Below are positions 41,444 through 51,522 of a stretch of DNA of 64,000 nucleotides, piece after piece. A program made the translations under genes and the position numbers. The notes below the pieces were generated by a model. That model was not told where the DNA came from. It saw only the letters and a program-made list of their open reading frames with translations, and made no database searches. Position 1 is the first letter of the stretch, and each line of letters starts with the position of its first letter. Source of the stretch: Phenylobacterium immobile (ATCC 35973) (GTDB taxonomy: Bacteria > Pseudomonadota > Alphaproteobacteria > Caulobacterales > Caulobacteraceae); assembly GCF_001375595.1 (NCBI RefSeq), contig NZ_CVJQ01000002.1:186001-250000 (forward strand). Direction: 5' to 3'.

Positions 41444-42331
41444 TTAAGCCGGGGCCAGTTCCCGCCGCACCATCCGCGAATATTCATCCGCGAGGCTCAG
41501 CGAAATCTCGCCTGGAGTGAAATTGTACTCGCCGATCTGGCCCACCGGCGTCACTTCCGCCGCGCTGCCCGTCACGAAGCATTCGCTGAACTGCGACAGC
41601 TCTTCCGGCAAGATGTGCCGCTCGATCACCTCGATGCCGCGGGCCCGCGCCAGCTTGATCACGGTCTGCCGGGTGATCCCATTGAGGAAACAATCCGGCG
41701 TCGGCGTATGGATCACGCCGTCCTTGATGAAGAAGACGTTCGAGCCCGTGCTCTCCGCGATATAGCCGCGATAATCGAGCATCATCGCGTCGGTGTAGCC
41801 ATCCTTCTCGGCGACGTGTTTCGAGATGGTGCAGATCATGTAGAGGCCGGCGGCCTTGGCGTGGACCGGCTCGGTGTCCGGCGCTGGACGGCGATAGCGG
41901 GCCCAGGTCAAGCGAATGCCCTTCTTGCGCTCGTCCGGCGAAAAGTAGCTCGGCCAGGCCCACACCGCGATCGCCACGTGGATCTGGGTGCTCTGCGCCG
42001 ACACGGCCATCATCTCGGTGCCGCGCCAGGCGATCGGCCGGACATAGGCGTCGGTCAGGCCGTTCTTGGCGCAGGTCTGCTTGCAGGCCTCGTTGATCTC
42101 GGCCACGGTGAAGGGGATTTCGAAGTCCAGCATCTCCGCGGACTTGAAGAGGCGCTCGGTATGCGCGTTCAGCTCGAAGATCTCCCCGCCGTACATGCGC
42201 TCGCCTTCGAACACGGAGGAGGCGTAGTGGAGTCCGTGCGTCAGTACGTGCACCTTCGCCTCGCGCCAGGGCACGAACTGGCCATCCAGCCAGATCCAAC
42301 CATCGCGATCATCGAAGGGAACGATAGACAT
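41444..42331 (-). CDS. ilvE: branched-chain amino acid aminotransferase
   Basis: A 295-residue class IV PLP aminotransferase; the ATG at 42331 follows AGGAGG/TTGGAG. Fold-type IV features: WIWLDGQFVPWREAKVHVLT, HYASSVFEGERMY, a PLP-Lys region and YIAESTGSNVFFIKDG, plus LNGITRQTVIKLA. It makes or degrades Leu, Ile and Val by transferring amino groups to 2-oxoglutarate. It is divergent from the two-component system gene. Confidence 0.95.
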   Translation of the reverse strand: MSIVPFDDRDGWIWLDGQFVPWREAKVHVLTHGLHYASSVFEGERMYGGEIFELNAHTERLFKSAEMLDFEIPFTVAEINEACKQTCAKNGLTDAYVRPIAWRGTEMMAVSAQSTQIHVAIAVWAWPSYFSPDERKKGIRLTWARYRRPAPDTEPVHAKAAGLYMICTISKHVAEKDGYTDAMMLDYRGYIAESTGSNVFFIKDGVIHTPTPDCFLNGITRQTVIKLARARGIEVIERHILPEELSQFSECFVTGSAAEVTPVGQIGEYNFTPGEISLSLADEYSRMVRRELAPA

Positions 42332-42417
42332 AGGCTCCAAGCCTCCTTTAACCGGCCTCTTACAGCGCCCGGGGGCCGCTCAGTCAACCTCGACGGGATC
42401 CAACCCAGGAACCAATC

Positions 42418-43128
42418 ATGAGCGCTGTTGAGGCCGACGCCCGCGCCCGCCACCTGCTGGTCGTCGACGACGACGACCGGATTCGTGAGCTTCTGAAGGA
42501 ATATCTGGCCCGCGCCGGCTTCCGCGTGACCGCCGCGTCCGGCGGCGAAGGCGCGCGAAAACTGCTGCAGTCGCTCGACTTCGACCTCGCTGTTTTCGAC
42601 GTGATGATGCCGGGCGAAGACGGCGTCTCCCTGACCGCGTGGCTGCGCGAACAGCGGCCGCCGATGGGCCGGACACCCGTCCTGATGCTGACCGCCCGCG
42701 GCGAGGCCGCTGACCGCATCACCGGCCTCAAGGCCGGCGCCGACGACTACCTGCCCAAGCCCTTCGAGCCGGAGGAACTGCTGCTACGGATCGAGGCCGT
42801 GCTACGCCGCAGCCGCGATCGGCCGCTGGCCGCCGGCGAGACGCTCTCGCTCGGCCGTTGCCGGTTCGAAACCGGCCGCGGCGAGCTCACCTGCGACAGT
42901 GAGTCCGTGCGCCTGACGGAGGCCGAAATCGCTCTTCTCCGCCGCCTCGCCCGCACCCCGCACGAGGCGGTCGACCGGATGGACCTCGCCCACGGCGAGA
43001 TCGACCCCTCAGGCCGCGCCGTCGATGTCCAGGTCACGCGCCTTCGCCGCAAGATCGAGGCCGACCCCAAGGCGCCGCGCTATCTGCAGACCGTGCGCGG
43101 CGTCGGCTACCGCATCGTCCCCGATTAG
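42418..43128 (+). CDS. OmpR-family response regulator
   Basis: A 236-residue regulator. The receiver domain has the acidic pocket LLVVDDDDR, phospho-acceptor Asp61 (AVFDVMMPGEDG) and Lys in ADDYLPKPF. The C-terminal winged helix ends LQTVRGVGYRIVPD. The histidine kinase starts 14 bp downstream, so they form a pair. In several alphaproteobacteria this pair with an adjacent ilvE is called PetR/PetP-like. The target genes are unknown. Confidence 0.95.
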   Translation: MSAVEADARARHLLVVDDDDRIRELLKEYLARAGFRVTAASGGEGARKLLQSLDFDLAVFDVMMPGEDGVSLTAWLREQRPPMGRTPVLMLTARGEAADRITGLKAGADDYLPKPFEPEELLLRIEAVLRRSRDRPLAAGETLSLGRCRFETGRGELTCDSESVRLTEAEIALLRRLARTPHEAVDRMDLAHGEIDPSGRAVDVQVTRLRRKIEADPKAPRYLQTVRGVGYRIVPD

Positions 43129-43142
43129 GCGCGAACCCGGCC

Positions 43143-44483
43143 ATGCGCCCGCCTCGCGTCATCGCCCGCTGGCTGAAGCGCCAGGTCCCGAAGTCGCTCT
43201 TCGGCCGCTCCCTGCTGATCATTGTTCTGCCAGTAGCGATCATGCAGATCGCCGTGACCTACGTCTTCTTCGACGCCCACTGGCAGACCGTCACCAGCCG
43301 CCTGTCCGAGGGCCTGGCCGGCGACATCGCCTGGGCGGTGGAAAGTTACGGCGACGACGCCAGCCCCGCCGCCTTCGCCAAGCTATCGCAGCGGGCCGAG
43401 GACTCCATGGGCCTGTCCATCGCCCTGCAGCGCGATCGCGCGCTTCCCTCTAGTCCGCGCCATGCCTTCTTCGCGCCGGTGGACCGCGCCCTGCAACACG
43501 CCCTGTCTGAGCGGATCGACGCGCCCTTCTGGTACGACACCACCCGCTACCCGGCCTATGTCGACATCCGCGTGAAAGTCGACGGCGGCGTCCTGCGGGT
43601 GCTGGCCCCCCGCGATCGCGCCTTTGCGACGCAGGGCCACATCTTCGTCCTGTGGATGACGGTGGCGACCATTCTGCTCACCGCCGTCTCGATCATGTTC
43701 ATCCGCAACCAGGTCCGCGCCATCGAGCGGCTGGCCAACGCCGCAGAGGCCTTCGGCAAGGGCGAGGACATCGGCGCCTTCAAGCCGCATGGCGCGCGCG
43801 AAGTCCGCCGGGCGGCGGCCGCCTTCCTAGCCATGCGCGCCCGCATCCAGCGCCACATCGACCAGCGCACCGCCCTGCTGGCCTCCGTCAGCCACGATCT
43901 GCGCACCCCCCTCACCCGGCTGAAACTTGAGCTCGCCCTGGCTGAACCCACTCGGCGCACCGCCGATATGAAGCGCGACCTCGCCGAGATGGAGCACATG
44001 ATCGACGAATACCTCGCCTTCGCTCGCGGCGAGAGCGCCGAGGCCGTCGCATCCGTCGGCCTGCGCGGTCTTCTCGAGGAGGTCAGCGAGGGCGCCCGGC
44101 GCGCCGGGGCTACCGTGTCCGTCGTCATGCCCGACGACCTCGTGCTTGCGGTGCGGCCCAACGCCCTGAAGCGCGCGCTGTCGAACCTGATCATGAACGC
44201 CGCCGTCCACGCCGAGACTGTCCAGGTCAGCGTCACCCACAGGGCGCAGCGCATCGACATCGCCATCGACGACGACGGCCCTGGCATTCCCGAACACGCC
44301 TACGAAGACGCCTTCAAGGCCTTCAACAGGCTCGACGAATCCCGAAATCAAAACAGCAAGGGCGTCGGCCTGGGCCTCGCCATCGCCCGCGATGTCGCCC
44401 GCGGCCACGGCGGCGACATTGTTCTGGAGAAGTCGCCGCTAGGCGGCCTGCGCGCCGTGCTCCGCCTTCCGGGCGCGGGCTGA
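43143..44483 (+). CDS. sensor histidine kinase
   Basis: A 446-residue kinase. Transmembrane helices at about 21-42 and 167-187 bracket a periplasmic sensor of about 125 residues. A HAMP segment follows (190-240), then the dimerisation helix with phospho-His251 (VSHDLRTPLTRLKLELAL), an N box (NLIMNAAVHA), G1 DDDGPGIPE and G2 GVGLGLAIARDVARGHGG. The architecture is EnvZ-like. It is translated with the response regulator 14 bp upstream. Signal unknown. Confidence 0.95.
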   Translation: MRPPRVIARWLKRQVPKSLFGRSLLIIVLPVAIMQIAVTYVFFDAHWQTVTSRLSEGLAGDIAWAVESYGDDASPAAFAKLSQRAEDSMGLSIALQRDRALPSSPRHAFFAPVDRALQHALSERIDAPFWYDTTRYPAYVDIRVKVDGGVLRVLAPRDRAFATQGHIFVLWMTVATILLTAVSIMFIRNQVRAIERLANAAEAFGKGEDIGAFKPHGAREVRRAAAAFLAMRARIQRHIDQRTALLASVSHDLRTPLTRLKLELALAEPTRRTADMKRDLAEMEHMIDEYLAFARGESAEAVASVGLRGLLEEVSEGARRAGATVSVVMPDDLVLAVRPNALKRALSNLIMNAAVHAETVQVSVTHRAQRIDIAIDDDGPGIPEHAYEDAFKAFNRLDESRNQNSKGVGLGLAIARDVARGHGGDIVLEKSPLGGLRAVLRLPGAG

Positions 44484-44499
44484 CCTCGGCATGGCCGTC

Positions 44500-46457
44500 T
44501 TACAGGTCCGCCGTCAGGGCCACGAACAGGCGGCGGGGGGTGATGGGCGACAAGCCGCCCGCCGTATTGGCGACCCAGCCGCCCTTCCCGCCGACGTTCT
44601 GCAACTGGGCGCGCAGCGTCGCCGGACGACCGGCGATCTCGAAGCGCCGCCGCAGGCCCAGATCCAAGGTCACGTTGCCCGGCAGAGCCAGCTGTCGCCC
44701 GCCTAGAGCCGCATAGCCGCGCGGCGACACGGGCCGCGCGCCATAAAAGCTGAACGCCGCATCGACCGAGAACACCGGAGTGCCGAACGGTCGGTAGTCG
44801 AGGCTGACCCGCGCCGTGTCCCGCGGCTGGCCCACGGGCCTGTCGCCGATCAAGCCCAGACGCACGGCCTCACCCTCGACCCGTGGCGTCTGACGGACGT
44901 AGCCCGCGACCATGCTCAGCCCGCGCGCCACTTCCCCCGCCAGGGAGGCTTCGACGCCCTTGTGCCGCTCGACCCCCAGTTCGCGCCACATCCGGGTCGC
45001 GTCGAGATTGAAGTAGGGCTTCTCGATGTCGAACCAGCCGACCACCAACCGCAGGTTCTGGCGCAGGACCAGACGCGCGCCGAACTCGTGCTGGCGCGTG
45101 CGGATCGCCGCCGGCGGTTCGGCGGCGTTGGTCGCCACCTCCGGGGCCACCGGCGCCTCCTCCAGACCGCGTGTGATCCCGCATAGAGCGCCAGCCGCGA
45201 GGTCAGATTGACCGAGGCCGCGCTGTTCCACAGCCACGGTTTGGTGCGAACCACCGAGCGCGACCCACCGGGGGCCACCAACACCCGTCGGTAGTCCGAC
45301 CGCTGCACGCCCGCCGTCAGTTCACCCAGGCGGCGGAAGGCCAGCTGATACTGCCCGCCTAGCGACACCTGGCGGATGGCGTCATCGAAGTCCAGTCCAT
45401 AGGCCCAAGCGGGCTCGATTGGCGCAGTATCCCGGCCGATCGGCGTATTGGCGACAACCGCAGTGGCCGCCCCGCCATAGGTGCGGTTCACATCGCGCGC
45501 CCGTGCGGTCAGGTTCAGCGTATGCTGCAGATCTCCGTCAGGCAGCACGCCGGTCAGCCGCGCCTCGCCCGAGGCGCTGGTGTAGCCGAACGGCTTCAGG
45601 TTGGTGAACCGGCGGCTCGCCGCCACGCCGGCGGCGTCAACACCGAGGTAGGCGTCGGACTTCACCCCTTCGCTGTCGTTGTCGTACCAGAAGCCGCCGA
45701 CCCTGAGCGTCCACGCCGGAGTCAGCATGGTCGTAGTCATCACTCCGCCCTGGGAGAAGAGATTGGGGCTGCCCAGCCAGTCGGGACTGAAATTGCGGCC
45801 TTTGATCTGCGGCGGCAGCGCCGGGCCGCCCGGAAACACCAGGATCGAGCCCTTGTCATCGATGCGCTTGGTCACCGCGTAATAGGCGCGCACCTCGACC
45901 CGCTCGTTCGGCGTCCAGCGCGGCATCAGGGCGAAGCCGAACGAGGCGCGGCCCTCATCCTTCGGCAGCGGCTCATAGTGGGAGTAATAGAGCCCGTATC
46001 CCAGGCTCAGCCGCCCTTTGATGATCGGCTGCTGGGCGTCGAGTTCCAGGGCATAGCTCTTGAACTGGCCGACGGAGGCGAGGAGGCTGCGCACGGCCGC
46101 CTCCCCGGCCGGGCGTAGGCGATAGTCCGCCACCCCGGTGGGCGCGGGAAAGGGGTAGCTCTGCGCGGTCAGACCCACCCGGACCTGGGAGCCCGAGAGC
46201 AGTCGCGGGGAGAAGCCTCCTGGCGCGTCCACATAGAAGCCGTCCAGCCTCACATTGCCCGCCGCCGCCGGGCTGAAGCCGCGCGCGTCGTTGGGGGTGT
46301 ATAACCCCACTTGCTCATTGCCGATGTTGGTGCCGAAGGCGTCGTTCGCCTGGCGCACGGCGTTTTCCTGCGCCCGCTGCGCCTGGGCCTGGCCCCCGGC
46401 CAGGATCGCCACCAGGCAAAATCCCGCGCCCGTCATCAATCGTGTCATGGTTGCCAT
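44500..46457 (-). pseudogene. TonB-dependent receptor, frameshifted
   Basis: A TonB-dependent outer-membrane receptor of about 650 residues read in two frames. The first part (46457 down to about 45180) has a signal peptide (FCLVAILAGGQAQAQ), a plug domain (ANDAFGTNIGNEQVGLYTPN, DARGFSPAAAGNVRLDGFYV) and beta-barrel strands up to RLALYAG. The barrel then continues in another frame (ITRGLEEAPVAPEVATNAAE ... to the C-terminal barrel end LFVALTADL). The join lies at 45178-45180, where the run GGGATC is one base short of GG-N-ATC. This is a natural frameshift or a sequencing error. The start follows GGGGGGAAGG. Confidence 0.85.
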
Positions 46458-46798
46458 GACCTTCCCCCCAGACAGCAGACATCGTTGACCCTCCGCGAGA
46501 CAAACGCGGGAGCCTTGTTCTGAAAACAGCCGTCGACATCGCGCAAACGCGCTACGTCAATGAATTCAATTTCCGATTTTCTTGATCGTCATCTGATAGG
46601 CCTTCGAAGCGAGCAGCGTCGTGGTCGAAGGATCAGATGAGCCCGCAGCGACGACGCTGCGGGAAGCCCGCAGCGGCTAGAAAATACCGAAGTAATGGCG
46701 CTGCGAGTTGTTCATGTGGGCATACATACGCCGACAACCTTGGCCGACGCAACCGGGATAACGCGTTCGGTCGCGAGTTTGACGCCGGCGCAACCAGA
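46458..46798. other. 341-bp intergenic region
   Basis: Contains the promoter region of the TonB-dependent receptor and a perfect 9-bp hairpin CCCGCAGCG-ACGA-CGCTGCGGG at 46642-46663, plus a third partial copy of CCCGCAGCG at 46667. The AT-rich stretch around 46560-46590 could hold promoter elements. No ORF with a credible ribosome site was seen. Confidence 0.4.
46642..46663. terminator. GC-rich 9-bp hairpin
   Basis: CCCGCAGCG (46642-46650) pairs with CGCTGCGGG (46655-46663) around ACGA. No T-tract follows on either side. It could be a 3' end for the upstream proC operon (which ends at 46799 reading leftward) at a distance of about 140 bp, or a REP-type element. Confidence 0.35.
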
Positions 46799-47587
46799 CT
46801 ACGCGGCCAACTCCTTGGAGCGGCGGATGCACTGGGCGACGGTCTCACGCATCAGCGGAGGCAGTCCGTTGTGGCTGAGAAGGACATTCAACGCCGCTTC
46901 GGTGGTTCCTCCGGGCGAGGCCACTTGGCGGCGCAGGTCGGCCGGCTCGCCGCCGGTCTCCGCCAGCAGGGCCGCGGCGCCGGTGATTGTCGACCGCGCA
47001 AGCTTTGAGGCCTGCGCGGGGGTCAGGCCAGCGGTGACGCCCGCGGCCTCCAGGGCCTCGATGAAGGCGTAGAGATAGGCGGGCGCCGAGCCCGAAACGC
47101 CGGTCGCGGCGTGCATTTCGTCCTCGCTCGACAACTCCACCACCGTGGCCACCGGATCGAACAAGGCGTGCGCACGAGCCAGCGCCTCCGCGTCGGCGGC
47201 GAACAGGCTGGCCGTGCCACGGGCGATCGCACAGGCGGTCGTCGGCATCGCCCGCGCCGTCCGGCGCCCGCCAAAGCCTTGCGAGATCGCTTGAGTCTTG
47301 ACCCCGGCCGCCACGGACACGATCACCGCGTCGGCCGCGAGCTTGCTCTCGATCGATTTGGCGGCGTCGCGCCAGGCTTGCGGCTTGACCGCCAGCAGCA
47401 CGGTCTTCGCCGAGCCGATCTGCGCATCATCAGGCGCAACCCTCACGCCGGACGCCAACAGCGCCTCGCCGGGATGTCGCGTGATGACCAGGAGGTCTGT
47501 GGGCGCAAAAGCGTTTGTCTTGCGCCAACCGTCGAGCATCGCGCCGCCCATACGGCCTGCGCCAAGAATAAGGATCGGCGTTGTCAT
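46799..47587 (-). CDS. proC: pyrroline-5-carboxylate reductase
   Basis: A 262-residue NAD(P)H-dependent enzyme making proline from pyrroline-5-carboxylate. The Rossmann motif ILGAGRMGGAML opens the protein; VLLAVKPQ, GVSGSAPAYLYAFIEAL and VASPGGTTEAAL (substrate-binding) are typical. The ATG at 47587 is used; its Shine-Dalgarno is weak, and an upstream in-frame start at 47620 is possible. The next genes upstream are ybjN-like and ubiK-like, a conserved alphaproteobacterial block. Confidence 0.95.
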   Translation of the reverse strand: MTTPILILGAGRMGGAMLDGWRKTNAFAPTDLLVITRHPGEALLASGVRVAPDDAQIGSAKTVLLAVKPQAWRDAAKSIESKLAADAVIVSVAAGVKTQAISQGFGGRRTARAMPTTACAIARGTASLFAADAEALARAHALFDPVATVVELSSEDEMHAATGVSGSAPAYLYAFIEALEAAGVTAGLTPAQASKLARSTITGAAALLAETGGEPADLRRQVASPGGTTEAALNVLLSHNGLPPLMRETVAQCIRRSKELAA

Positions 47588-47672
47588 AATGCTTAAGCTA
47601 ACCGTCCGGTCGCGGATCACGAATGTGCGGATTGGCCGCGGCTGATCGGGTCCGCCGCGGCCGGGGTCCGGG

Positions 47673-48176
47673 TCAGGCTTCGCCGACGGTCTCGAACATG
47701 CAGGCCGCGATCGCGTCGGTCGGGGACTTGTCGCCCCGCAGCATGAAGTCGAAGGCCGGGAAGAAACGGTCGGCCGCCTCCACCGCCACGTCGATCATCG
47801 CCGCAGCCTGAGCGAGGCTGGGCTGGTCGCCGCTCATCAGCGCCATGCCGTGCCGGAAGATGATCTCGCCCTCGTCCCACAACTCGAAATGGCCCAGCCA
47901 CACGCGGGGATTGATCGCCGCAATCAATTCGCGGGCGGCCGCGCGGTGGGCTTCCGGCGTCGAGAGGTCCATGGACAGGCAAAGCTGCAGGCAGTCGCCT
48001 TCAGGCCGCCAGGCGAACCACAGCTCATAATCCTTCCAGTCGCCGGTCAGGCTGAAGGCGAGATCGCCGTCTTCCGTGCGGTCGAAGGGCAGGTTCTCAG
48101 CGGTCAGGACATGTTCGACCACGTCGAGCGGGTCGGACGTCGTCAGCGTGGCGTCATCGGAATGGGTAATGTCCAT
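47673..48176 (-). CDS. YbjN-domain protein
   Basis: A 167-residue cytosolic protein from the ATG at 48176 (AAAGGGG upstream). The opening DPLDVVEHVLTAENLPFDR and strands DLAFSLTGDWKDYELWFAW, then RVWLGHFELWDEGEIIFRHG and MIDVAVEAADRFFPAFDFML, are typical of YbjN proteins, which share a fold with type III secretion chaperones. It acts in an unclear regulatory role. It sits between ubiK-like and proC genes, as in other Caulobacterales. Confidence 0.88.
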   Translation of the reverse strand: MDITHSDDATLTTSDPLDVVEHVLTAENLPFDRTEDGDLAFSLTGDWKDYELWFAWRPEGDCLQLCLSMDLSTPEAHRAAARELIAAINPRVWLGHFELWDEGEIIFRHGMALMSGDQPSLAQAAAMIDVAVEAADRFFPAFDFMLRGDKSPTDAIAACMFETVGEA

Positions 48177-48315
48177 CAAGACCCCTTTCGCACTGGGCGG
48201 GGTGCGGAAGTCCGCAACCGACTCGCCTGCGAATCTGAAGGTAATGTGCTTAGGGCGTGCGACGTCAGCGTGATCTTTCGCCGCCCGGCAAACTTTGTGG
48301 TGTTTCGACGACCAA

Positions 48316-48576
48316 TCAGGCGCCGTCTCCCGCGTCTTCGTCCATCGGACCCGGCTCGGCGCCGCCACGCAAGGCGACGATCTCAGCGCGAAGCGCGGCG
48401 ATTTCCGCCTTCAGCACGTCCAGATCATCGCGGCGCACAAGATCGAACTCGGCGGCGATCCGGTCGGCCTGGGCCCGCATCGCGGTCTTGGCCTCTTCGC
48501 CGGCGGATTGAGCGAGGCCCATGGCCGCGGTGGTCAGCTTGGCGATTTCGTAAAAAAGGGGGTTCTGGGTCTGCAT
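48316..48576 (-). CDS. UbiK-like accessory factor (BMFP family)
   Basis: An 86-residue protein. The N-terminal amphipathic helix (NPLFYEIAKLTTAAMGLAQS) and coiled-coil C-terminus (DVLKAEIAALRAEIVALRGG) match the BMFP/UbiK family, a trimeric accessory factor for ubiquinone biosynthesis at the membrane. A short acidic tail follows. It is the first gene of a leftward set with ybjN and proC and is divergent from lgt. Confidence 0.88.
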   Translation of the reverse strand: MQTQNPLFYEIAKLTTAAMGLAQSAGEEAKTAMRAQADRIAAEFDLVRRDDLDVLKAEIAALRAEIVALRGGAEPGPMDEDAGDGA

Positions 48577-48718
48577 TTTCTACTCTGGCGCGCCTCATCG
48601 GCCGCGCCGGCCTCGTGGACGTCCCACTAATATGGGAAAGCGGTGATGAAAGCGAAGGCCTCGTCGTCTAAAGCTTGGTCGCCGTCCTTCTGGAGCCGCC
48701 TGGAGCAAGCCGCCCGCC

Positions 48719-49564
48719 GTGCCATTTCCTGAATTCGACCCTATTCTGTTGCGTATCGGGCCCTTCGCCATCCGGTGGTACGCGCTGGCCTATGTCGCCG
48801 GCATACTCCTGGGCTGGCGGTACGCCGCGACCCTGATCAAGCGGCCGACGCTCTGGGCCCCGCGCCTGGCGCCGATGTCTACGAACCAGCTCGACGACCT
48901 GATCCTGTGGGTCACCCTAGGCGTCGTTATCGGTGGCAGGCTTGGCCACGTGCTTTTCTACACCCCCGAACTGATCGTCCGCGATCCGCTCGAGATTCTC
49001 AAAGTCTGGAACGGCGGAATGAGCTTCCACGGCGGCCTGATCGGCGTCGGCGTCGCCCTGTCGCTCTTCGCCCGGGCCCAAAAAGTCGACCTGCTCCGCC
49101 TAGGCGATCTCGCCGCCGCGGCGGCCCCTATCGGCCTGTGCCTGGGTCGCATCGCTAACTTCATCAACGGCGAGCTGTGGGGCCGCCCCACCGACCTGCC
49201 CTGGGGCGTCGTATTCCCGAACGCCGGCCCCTTTCCGCGCCATCCGAGCCAGCTTTACGAGAGCGCCCTTGAGGGTGTTGTCCTGTTCCTGGTTCTCGCC
49301 ATCCTGATCTTCGGGCTCAAGCTGACCCGCCGGCGCGGCGTGATCGCCGGCGTCTTCCTGATCGGCTACGGCCTCATCCGCACCCTCCTGGAACAGGTCC
49401 GCGAACCCGATTTCGGCATGCCCGATTTCCCTCTGGGGCTGACGATGGGGATGATGCTTTCCGCCCCCATGGTGCTGGCGGGTCTTTTTCTCGTCTGGCG
49501 GGGCCTGGGCGAGCCGCGGCCCGCCCAATCGTCTGGGTCCGAAACGCCAGATCGCGCGGCATGA
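48719..49564 (+). CDS. lgt: prolipoprotein diacylglyceryl transferase
   Basis: A 281-residue inner-membrane enzyme that transfers diacylglycerol from phosphatidylglycerol to the lipobox cysteine of prolipoproteins. GMSFHGGLIGVG and the signature GRIANFINGELWGRPTDLPW (with the essential Arg, Asn and Glu) are complete; RHPSQLYESALEG is also conserved. Seven hydrophobic segments are visible. It starts at a GTG and overlaps the next gene by ATGA. Confidence 0.96.
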   Translation: MPFPEFDPILLRIGPFAIRWYALAYVAGILLGWRYAATLIKRPTLWAPRLAPMSTNQLDDLILWVTLGVVIGGRLGHVLFYTPELIVRDPLEILKVWNGGMSFHGGLIGVGVALSLFARAQKVDLLRLGDLAAAAAPIGLCLGRIANFINGELWGRPTDLPWGVVFPNAGPFPRHPSQLYESALEGVVLFLVLAILIFGLKLTRRRGVIAGVFLIGYGLIRTLLEQVREPDFGMPDFPLGLTMGMMLSAPMVLAGLFLVWRGLGEPRPAQSSGSETPDRAA

Positions 49565-50637
49565 GCGCTGGCGAGACCCTCACCGACCGACTCGCGGCGC
49601 AGATTGCTCAGGATGGGCCGCTAACGGTCGCGCAATATATGACGGCCTGCCTTCACGATCCTCAGCATGGCTATTATGCGACCCGCCCGGCGCTCGGAGA
49701 ACGCGGCGACTTCATCACCGCGCCGCTGATCAGCCAGATGTTCGGCGAGTTGATCGGCGTCTGGGTGGCGTCCGTGTGGATGCAGCTCGGCGAGCCTGCG
49801 AGTTTCCAGCTGGTCGAGCTGGGCCCCGGCGACGGTACGTTGATGGCTGACCTGCTGTGGGCGGCCGGCAATGCCCCGGGGTTCTCAGACGCTGCGGAAG
49901 TCTGGCTTGTGGAGTTGTCAGAACCGCTACGCGAACACCAGCGCGACAGGCTGACGCCGCTGGCCCCGCGCCTGCGCTGGGCCCAGTCCCTCGATGAAGT
50001 CCCCGGCCGCGCCAATACAATCTTCGTCTCGAACGAACTTCTCGACTGTCTTCCGCCGCGCCAGTTCATCCGAACGGCGGTGGGCTGGGCCGAACGGGTC
50101 GTCGGGCTCGACCCCCAAGGCGGCCTTCGGTTCGGCCTCGTTCCCTCCCCGCAGGACGCGTTGCCGCCGGACGCACCGGTCGGCGCGATCTTCGAGCGCT
50201 CTCCCGCCCAGGAAGCGCTGGGGCGAATTCTGGGCCAGCGAATCGTCAATGACGGCGGCGCTGCTCTGCTGATCGATTACGGTCGCGCCGAGCCTGGCTT
50301 CGGCGACACCCTCCAGGCGCTGCGCCAACATGCAAAGCTCGACCCTCTGGCGAACCCCGGCGAAGCGGACTTGACCGTGCACGCCGACTTTCCCTCTGTT
50401 CTCGCGGCGGCGCAGGCGCAGGGCGCGGCCACGGCGATCATCAGCCAGGCCGAATTCCTGGCGCGGATGGCCATAGGTCAACGGGCCGAAGCACTGGCGC
50501 GTGCGCGGCCGGAAAAGGCCGGCCTGATTGGCCGTCAGCTCAATCGTCTTATAGCCGCTGACCAGATGGGCGAGTTGTTTAAGGCCGCCTGCATCCACCG
50601 CCCAAACGCCGTCCCGCCTGCCTTCGAGTCTGCATGA
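49561..50637 (+). CDS. MidA/NDUFAF7-type SAM-dependent methyltransferase
   Basis: A 358-residue class I methyltransferase. The lead TDRLAAQIAQDGPLTVAQYM and TRPALGERGDFITAPLISQMFGELIG are family signatures, and VELGPGDGTLMADLLW is the SAM-binding motif I. Mitochondrial NDUFAF7 methylates an arginine of a complex I subunit; bacterial members may do the same or something related. It is translationally coupled to lgt and followed 10 bp later by pgeF. Confidence 0.92.
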   Translation: MSAGETLTDRLAAQIAQDGPLTVAQYMTACLHDPQHGYYATRPALGERGDFITAPLISQMFGELIGVWVASVWMQLGEPASFQLVELGPGDGTLMADLLWAAGNAPGFSDAAEVWLVELSEPLREHQRDRLTPLAPRLRWAQSLDEVPGRANTIFVSNELLDCLPPRQFIRTAVGWAERVVGLDPQGGLRFGLVPSPQDALPPDAPVGAIFERSPAQEALGRILGQRIVNDGGAALLIDYGRAEPGFGDTLQALRQHAKLDPLANPGEADLTVHADFPSVLAAAQAQGAATAIISQAEFLARMAIGQRAEALARARPEKAGLIGRQLNRLIAADQMGELFKAACIHRPNAVPPAFESA

Positions 50638-50647
50638 GCCTGTCCGC

Positions 50648-51427
50648 ATGACACTCACTGTCATCACCTCGCCGCGCCTGACCGAGGCCGGCGCTCGCCA
50701 CGCCTTCTTCACCCGCCAGGGGGGCGTCTCCCGTGGTCTCTATGCAGGCCTGAACGTTGGCGAGGGATCGGATGACCTGGCGGACCATGTCCGCGAAAAT
50801 CGCCGCCTCGCCGCCGAATTCTTCGGCTTGGCCGAAGACCGGCTGGCCACGAACTATCAAGTGCACTCCGCGGACGCCGTGGCCGTGAGCGACCTGGCCC
50901 AGCTCGCCGCGCCGCGCGCCAGAGCCGACGCCCTGGCCAGCAACCTGTCCGGGCTGGCCCTCGGAGCGCTCTCGGCCGACTGCGCGCCGATCCTGCTGTT
51001 CGACCCGCAAGCCAACGCCGCCGCCGCCGTCCACGCCGGCTGGCGCGGCGCTCTGAGCGGCGTCGCTGAACAGGCGGTCGCCCTGATGACGGAGCGGTTC
51101 GGCGCGGCGCCTGCGCGGATCGTCGCCGCTGTCGGCCCCTGCATTGGCCCGGCTTCCTATGAGGTCGGCCTCGAGTTTCGCGACCGATTCGTCGCCGCCG
51201 AGGCCGCCAACGAACGCTTCTTCGCTCCTGCCGAGGGGGCCGAAAAACGCCTGTTCGACCTGCCATCTTTCGTCCTGTCGCGACTGCGCGCCGCCGGCGT
51301 CGAGGCCTGCGAATGGACCGGCCATGACACTTGCGCCGACGAGGCGCGCTTCTTTTCCAACCGGCGCGCAGTCAAGCGTGGCGAGGCCGACTATGGCCGC
51401 CTCCTTTCGGCGATCGCCCTGGATTGA
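50648..51427 (+). CDS. pgeF: peptidoglycan editing factor PgeF (laccase-domain, YfiH family)
   Basis: A 259-residue zinc- or copper-binding protein. Motifs: [20 protein letters not shown], the Cys in [22 protein letters not shown] and [12 protein letters not shown], giving the two His and Cys ligands of the family. PgeF removes misincorporated residues from peptidoglycan precursors; homologues also act on purine nucleosides. It lies in an operon with lgt and a MidA-like gene. Confidence 0.94.
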   Translation: MTLTVITSPRLTEAGARHAFFTRQGGVSRGLYAGLNVGEGSDDLADHVRENRRLAAEFFGLAEDRLATNYQVHSADAVAVSDLAQLAAPRARADALASNLSGLALGALSADCAPILLFDPQANAAAAVHAGWRGALSGVAEQAVALMTERFGAAPARIVAAVGPCIGPASYEVGLEFRDRFVAAEAANERFFAPAEGAEKRLFDLPSFVLSRLRAAGVEACEWTGHDTCADEARFFSNRRAVKRGEADYGRLLSAIALD

Positions 51428-51522
51428 TCCGACAAGGCGCGGTTGTGGCCGCGGCGCCATGGACTCAAGAGCGCGCCCTGCTACAAGCCGCCCCAATGGC
51501 GCGACGACATGGGCGGGGACCG

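Noticed and set aside
46642-46663. The hairpin as a definite proC terminator
   Set aside because: It has no T-tract and is about 140 bp beyond the stop, so it is only listed as a tentative structure.
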